From positions 1 through 58,626 of the forward strand of contig NZOF01000204.1 of NCBI GenBank assembly GCA_002695185.1: DNA of 58,626 nucleotides, given 5' to 3'. This document shows, in pieces, positions 57,517-58,626 of the stretch. The position numbers and the translations under genes were made by a program. Positions within the stretch are counted from its first letter, which is position 1. The number at the start of each line of letters is the position of its first letter. The notes below the pieces were generated by a model that was not told the origin of the DNA, searched no databases, and saw only the letters and a program-made list of their open reading frames with translations. This stretch comes from Erythrobacter sp. GTDB taxonomy: Bacteria; Pseudomonadota; Alphaproteobacteria; Sphingomonadales; Sphingomonadaceae.

Positions 57517-57789
57517 ATGAGCAAGACAATCGAAGACCTCCAGCGCGAGATGGCTGCTGCGGTGGAAGCCCTCGACTTCGAGGAGGCGGGGCGCCTTCGT
57601 GACCGCATCAATCTGATGCGCGGCGGCGCAGATGCGGGAGAAGCAGCTGAGGCGGACACCTCTGGCCTGGTGCGCCAGCAGCCCGGCGCCATGGGGCTCG
57701 GCACCAGCCGTCAGCGCCCGGTTCCCCCGCCAGGCTGGAAACCGCCGCCCAAGCCCGACCTCATGACGTCAGGAAAAAAGCGCAAGTGA
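57517..57789 (+). CDS. UVR-motif (UvrB/UvrC motif) small protein
   Basis: The 90-residue product has IEDLQREMAAAVEALDFEEAGRLRDRINLMRG, the helical hairpin by which UvrB and UvrC contact each other, followed by a Pro-rich tail (VPPPGWKPPPKP) and a basic end. Stand-alone UVR-motif proteins may modulate such interactions, and the uvrC gene lies just downstream on the other strand. Its last 4 bases overlap the DUF3253 gene. Confidence 0.85.
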   Translation: MSKTIEDLQREMAAAVEALDFEEAGRLRDRINLMRGGADAGEAAEADTSGLVRQQPGAMGLGTSRQRPVPPPGWKPPPKPDLMTSGKKRK

Positions 57790-58037
57790 ATGCAGGCGAT
57801 GCGGAGGCCGCTGTGCTGGCGTTGCTTTCCGAGCGCCAATCCGGCGCGACAATCTGCCCGAGCGAAGCCGCACGCAGGATCGCCACGGACAACAAGGCCG
57901 ACTGGCGCGAAGCGATGCCCGCCGTCCACACTGCGGTGGATCATCTCTTGGATCAAAAAGCCATTACGCTGAGCTGGAAAGGTAAGGCGCTTCCGGCTCG
58001 ATCGGGCCCTTATCGGATTGGTCGCACGACCGACTGA
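57786..58037 (+). CDS. DUF3253 domain-containing protein
   Basis: The start is a GTG overlapping the previous stop as GTGA. The 83-residue protein has AVLALLSERQSGATICPSEAARRIA, WREAMPAVHTAVDHLLDQKAITLSWKGK and GPYRIGR, the winged-helix-like pattern of DUF3253. Its function is unknown. It ends 25 bases before the convergent uvrC. Confidence 0.86.
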   Translation: MNAGDAEAAVLALLSERQSGATICPSEAARRIATDNKADWREAMPAVHTAVDHLLDQKAITLSWKGKALPARSGPYRIGRTTD

Positions 58038-58062
58038 TGGGAAATCAACCGGTCCAGCGCGG

Positions 58063-58626
58063 TCACCCGCCCGCGTGATAAAAATCGTAGATTTGTTGGG
58101 CAACGCCGGCGCTGATACCGGGCGCGCGTTTCAGATCGTCCAGCGCAGCGGCGCGCACCTTTCCCGCCGTGCCGAAATGCAGCAGCAGCGCGCGTTTGCG
58201 CGAGGGGCCGATGCCGGGGATCTCGTCCAGCGGTGAGGCGGTGATGGCGCGGCTGCGTTTGGCGCGGTGGGCGCCGATGGCATAGCGGTGGACCTCGTCG
58301 CGCAGGGTCTGGAGGTAGAACAAGAGCTGCGAATTGACCGGCAGCGTTTTCTCGCGCCCGTCGGGAAAATGGAACACCTCGCGCCCTTCGCGCCCGTGAT
58401 GCGGACCCTTCGCTATGCCGATGACCGGCACATCTTCCGCAATGCCGAGATTTTCCATCACCCGCATGACCGATGAAACCTGCCCTTTGCCGCCATCGAT
58501 CAGCAGCAGGTCGGGCCAGATCGCTTCGTGCCCCTTTCCGCCCTGCGTACCCTCGTCGGCGCGCTCTGTTTCGGCCAGCTTGCGGAAACGGCGTTCCATC
58601 ACCTCGCGCATCATGCCGAAATCGTC
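58063..58626 (-). CDS. uvrC: Excinuclease ABC subunit C, C-terminal part (runs off right edge)
   Basis: The frame is open from base 58626 to the stop at 58063, giving the last 187 residues of UvrC, beginning DDFGMMREVMERRF. It holds the RNase-H-like nuclease domain for the 5' incision (PDLLLIDGGKGQVSS, GIAKGPHHGREG) and the C-terminal helix-hairpin-helix pair (EIPGIGPSRKRALLLHFG and APGISAGVAQQIYDF). The N-terminal GIY-YIG domain is outside the window. Confidence 0.96.
   Translation of the reverse strand, partial: DDFGMMREVMERRFRKLAETERADEGTQGGKGHEAIWPDLLLIDGGKGQVSSVMRVMENLGIAEDVPVIGIAKGPHHGREGREVFHFPDGREKTLPVNSQLLFYLQTLRDEVHRYAIGAHRAKRSRAITASPLDEIPGIGPSRKRALLLHFGTAGKVRAAALDDLKRAPGISAGVAQQIYDFYHAGG

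Overview
The window reads as a chromosomal segment of an alphaproteobacterium, most likely Sphingomonadales and close to the Erythrobacteraceae (Erythrobacter, Qipengyuania or Altererythrobacter types). This is inferred from an aa3-type cytochrome oxidase cluster of the alphaproteobacterial kind, a LOV-HWE histidine kinase resembling those described from Erythrobacter litoralis, a K+-independent membrane pyrophosphatase, a CobS/J-domain/BolA neighbourhood, and the palindromic repeats. No ribosomal RNA, tRNA, CRISPR array, integrase or intact insertion sequence was seen. Nearly all sequence is protein-coding, with many 1-10 base overlaps.

Layout. 1-1250 (minus): a truncated GNAT acetyltransferase, then L27 and L21 with a terminator. 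1438-2633 (plus): a lipoprotein and an FNR-type regulator that keeps its iron-sulphur cysteines. 2641-4518 (minus): a small membrane protein behind a perfect FNR box, MoaE, MoaD, a Rossmann-like protein and FolB. 4529-14856 (minus): RNA methyltransferase, ThrC, SURF1, CoxC, CtaG, a 39-residue protein, CtaB, a PD40 lipoprotein, an epoxide-hydrolase-like enzyme, CoxA and CoxB. 15070-21747 (plus): a tightly coupled run of PyrE, serine hydrolase, PdxJ, AcpS, LepB, AI-2E transporter, DUF3089 protein, RuvX and a small membrane protein.

22291-25584 (plus) holds a Slam-like outer-membrane translocator followed by its probable cargo, a surface lipoprotein with a long Pro/Thr stalk. 25961-30090 has two hotdog thioesterases, a class A penicillin-binding protein and CobS without CobT. 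30144-34788 has an MpaB-type oxygenase, a response regulator, a blue-light LOV histidine kinase, a diguanylate cyclase, a J-domain protein and BolA. 34785-44997 is mostly housekeeping: GST, pirin, SDR, DUF2332, HisG, HisD, NusB, ThiL, H+-pyrophosphatase and TesB.

45035-48921 (minus) encodes a TonB-dependent receptor translationally coupled to a beta-propeller phytase. Upstream of it lies a non-coding array of GTCAC units repeating about every 21 bases. 49443-52745 is a single-chain Type ISP/IIG-like restriction-modification enzyme with an AT-rich specificity region and an in-frame palindromic repeat. The rest holds a DEAD-box helicase, an EcsC protein, an M28 peptidase, two small proteins and the C-terminal end of UvrC running off the right edge.

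The best candidates for something new are the 21-base GTCAC array, the Slam/cargo pair in this lineage, the LOV kinase locus splitting the usual CobS/J-domain neighbourhood, and the mosaic restriction enzyme.
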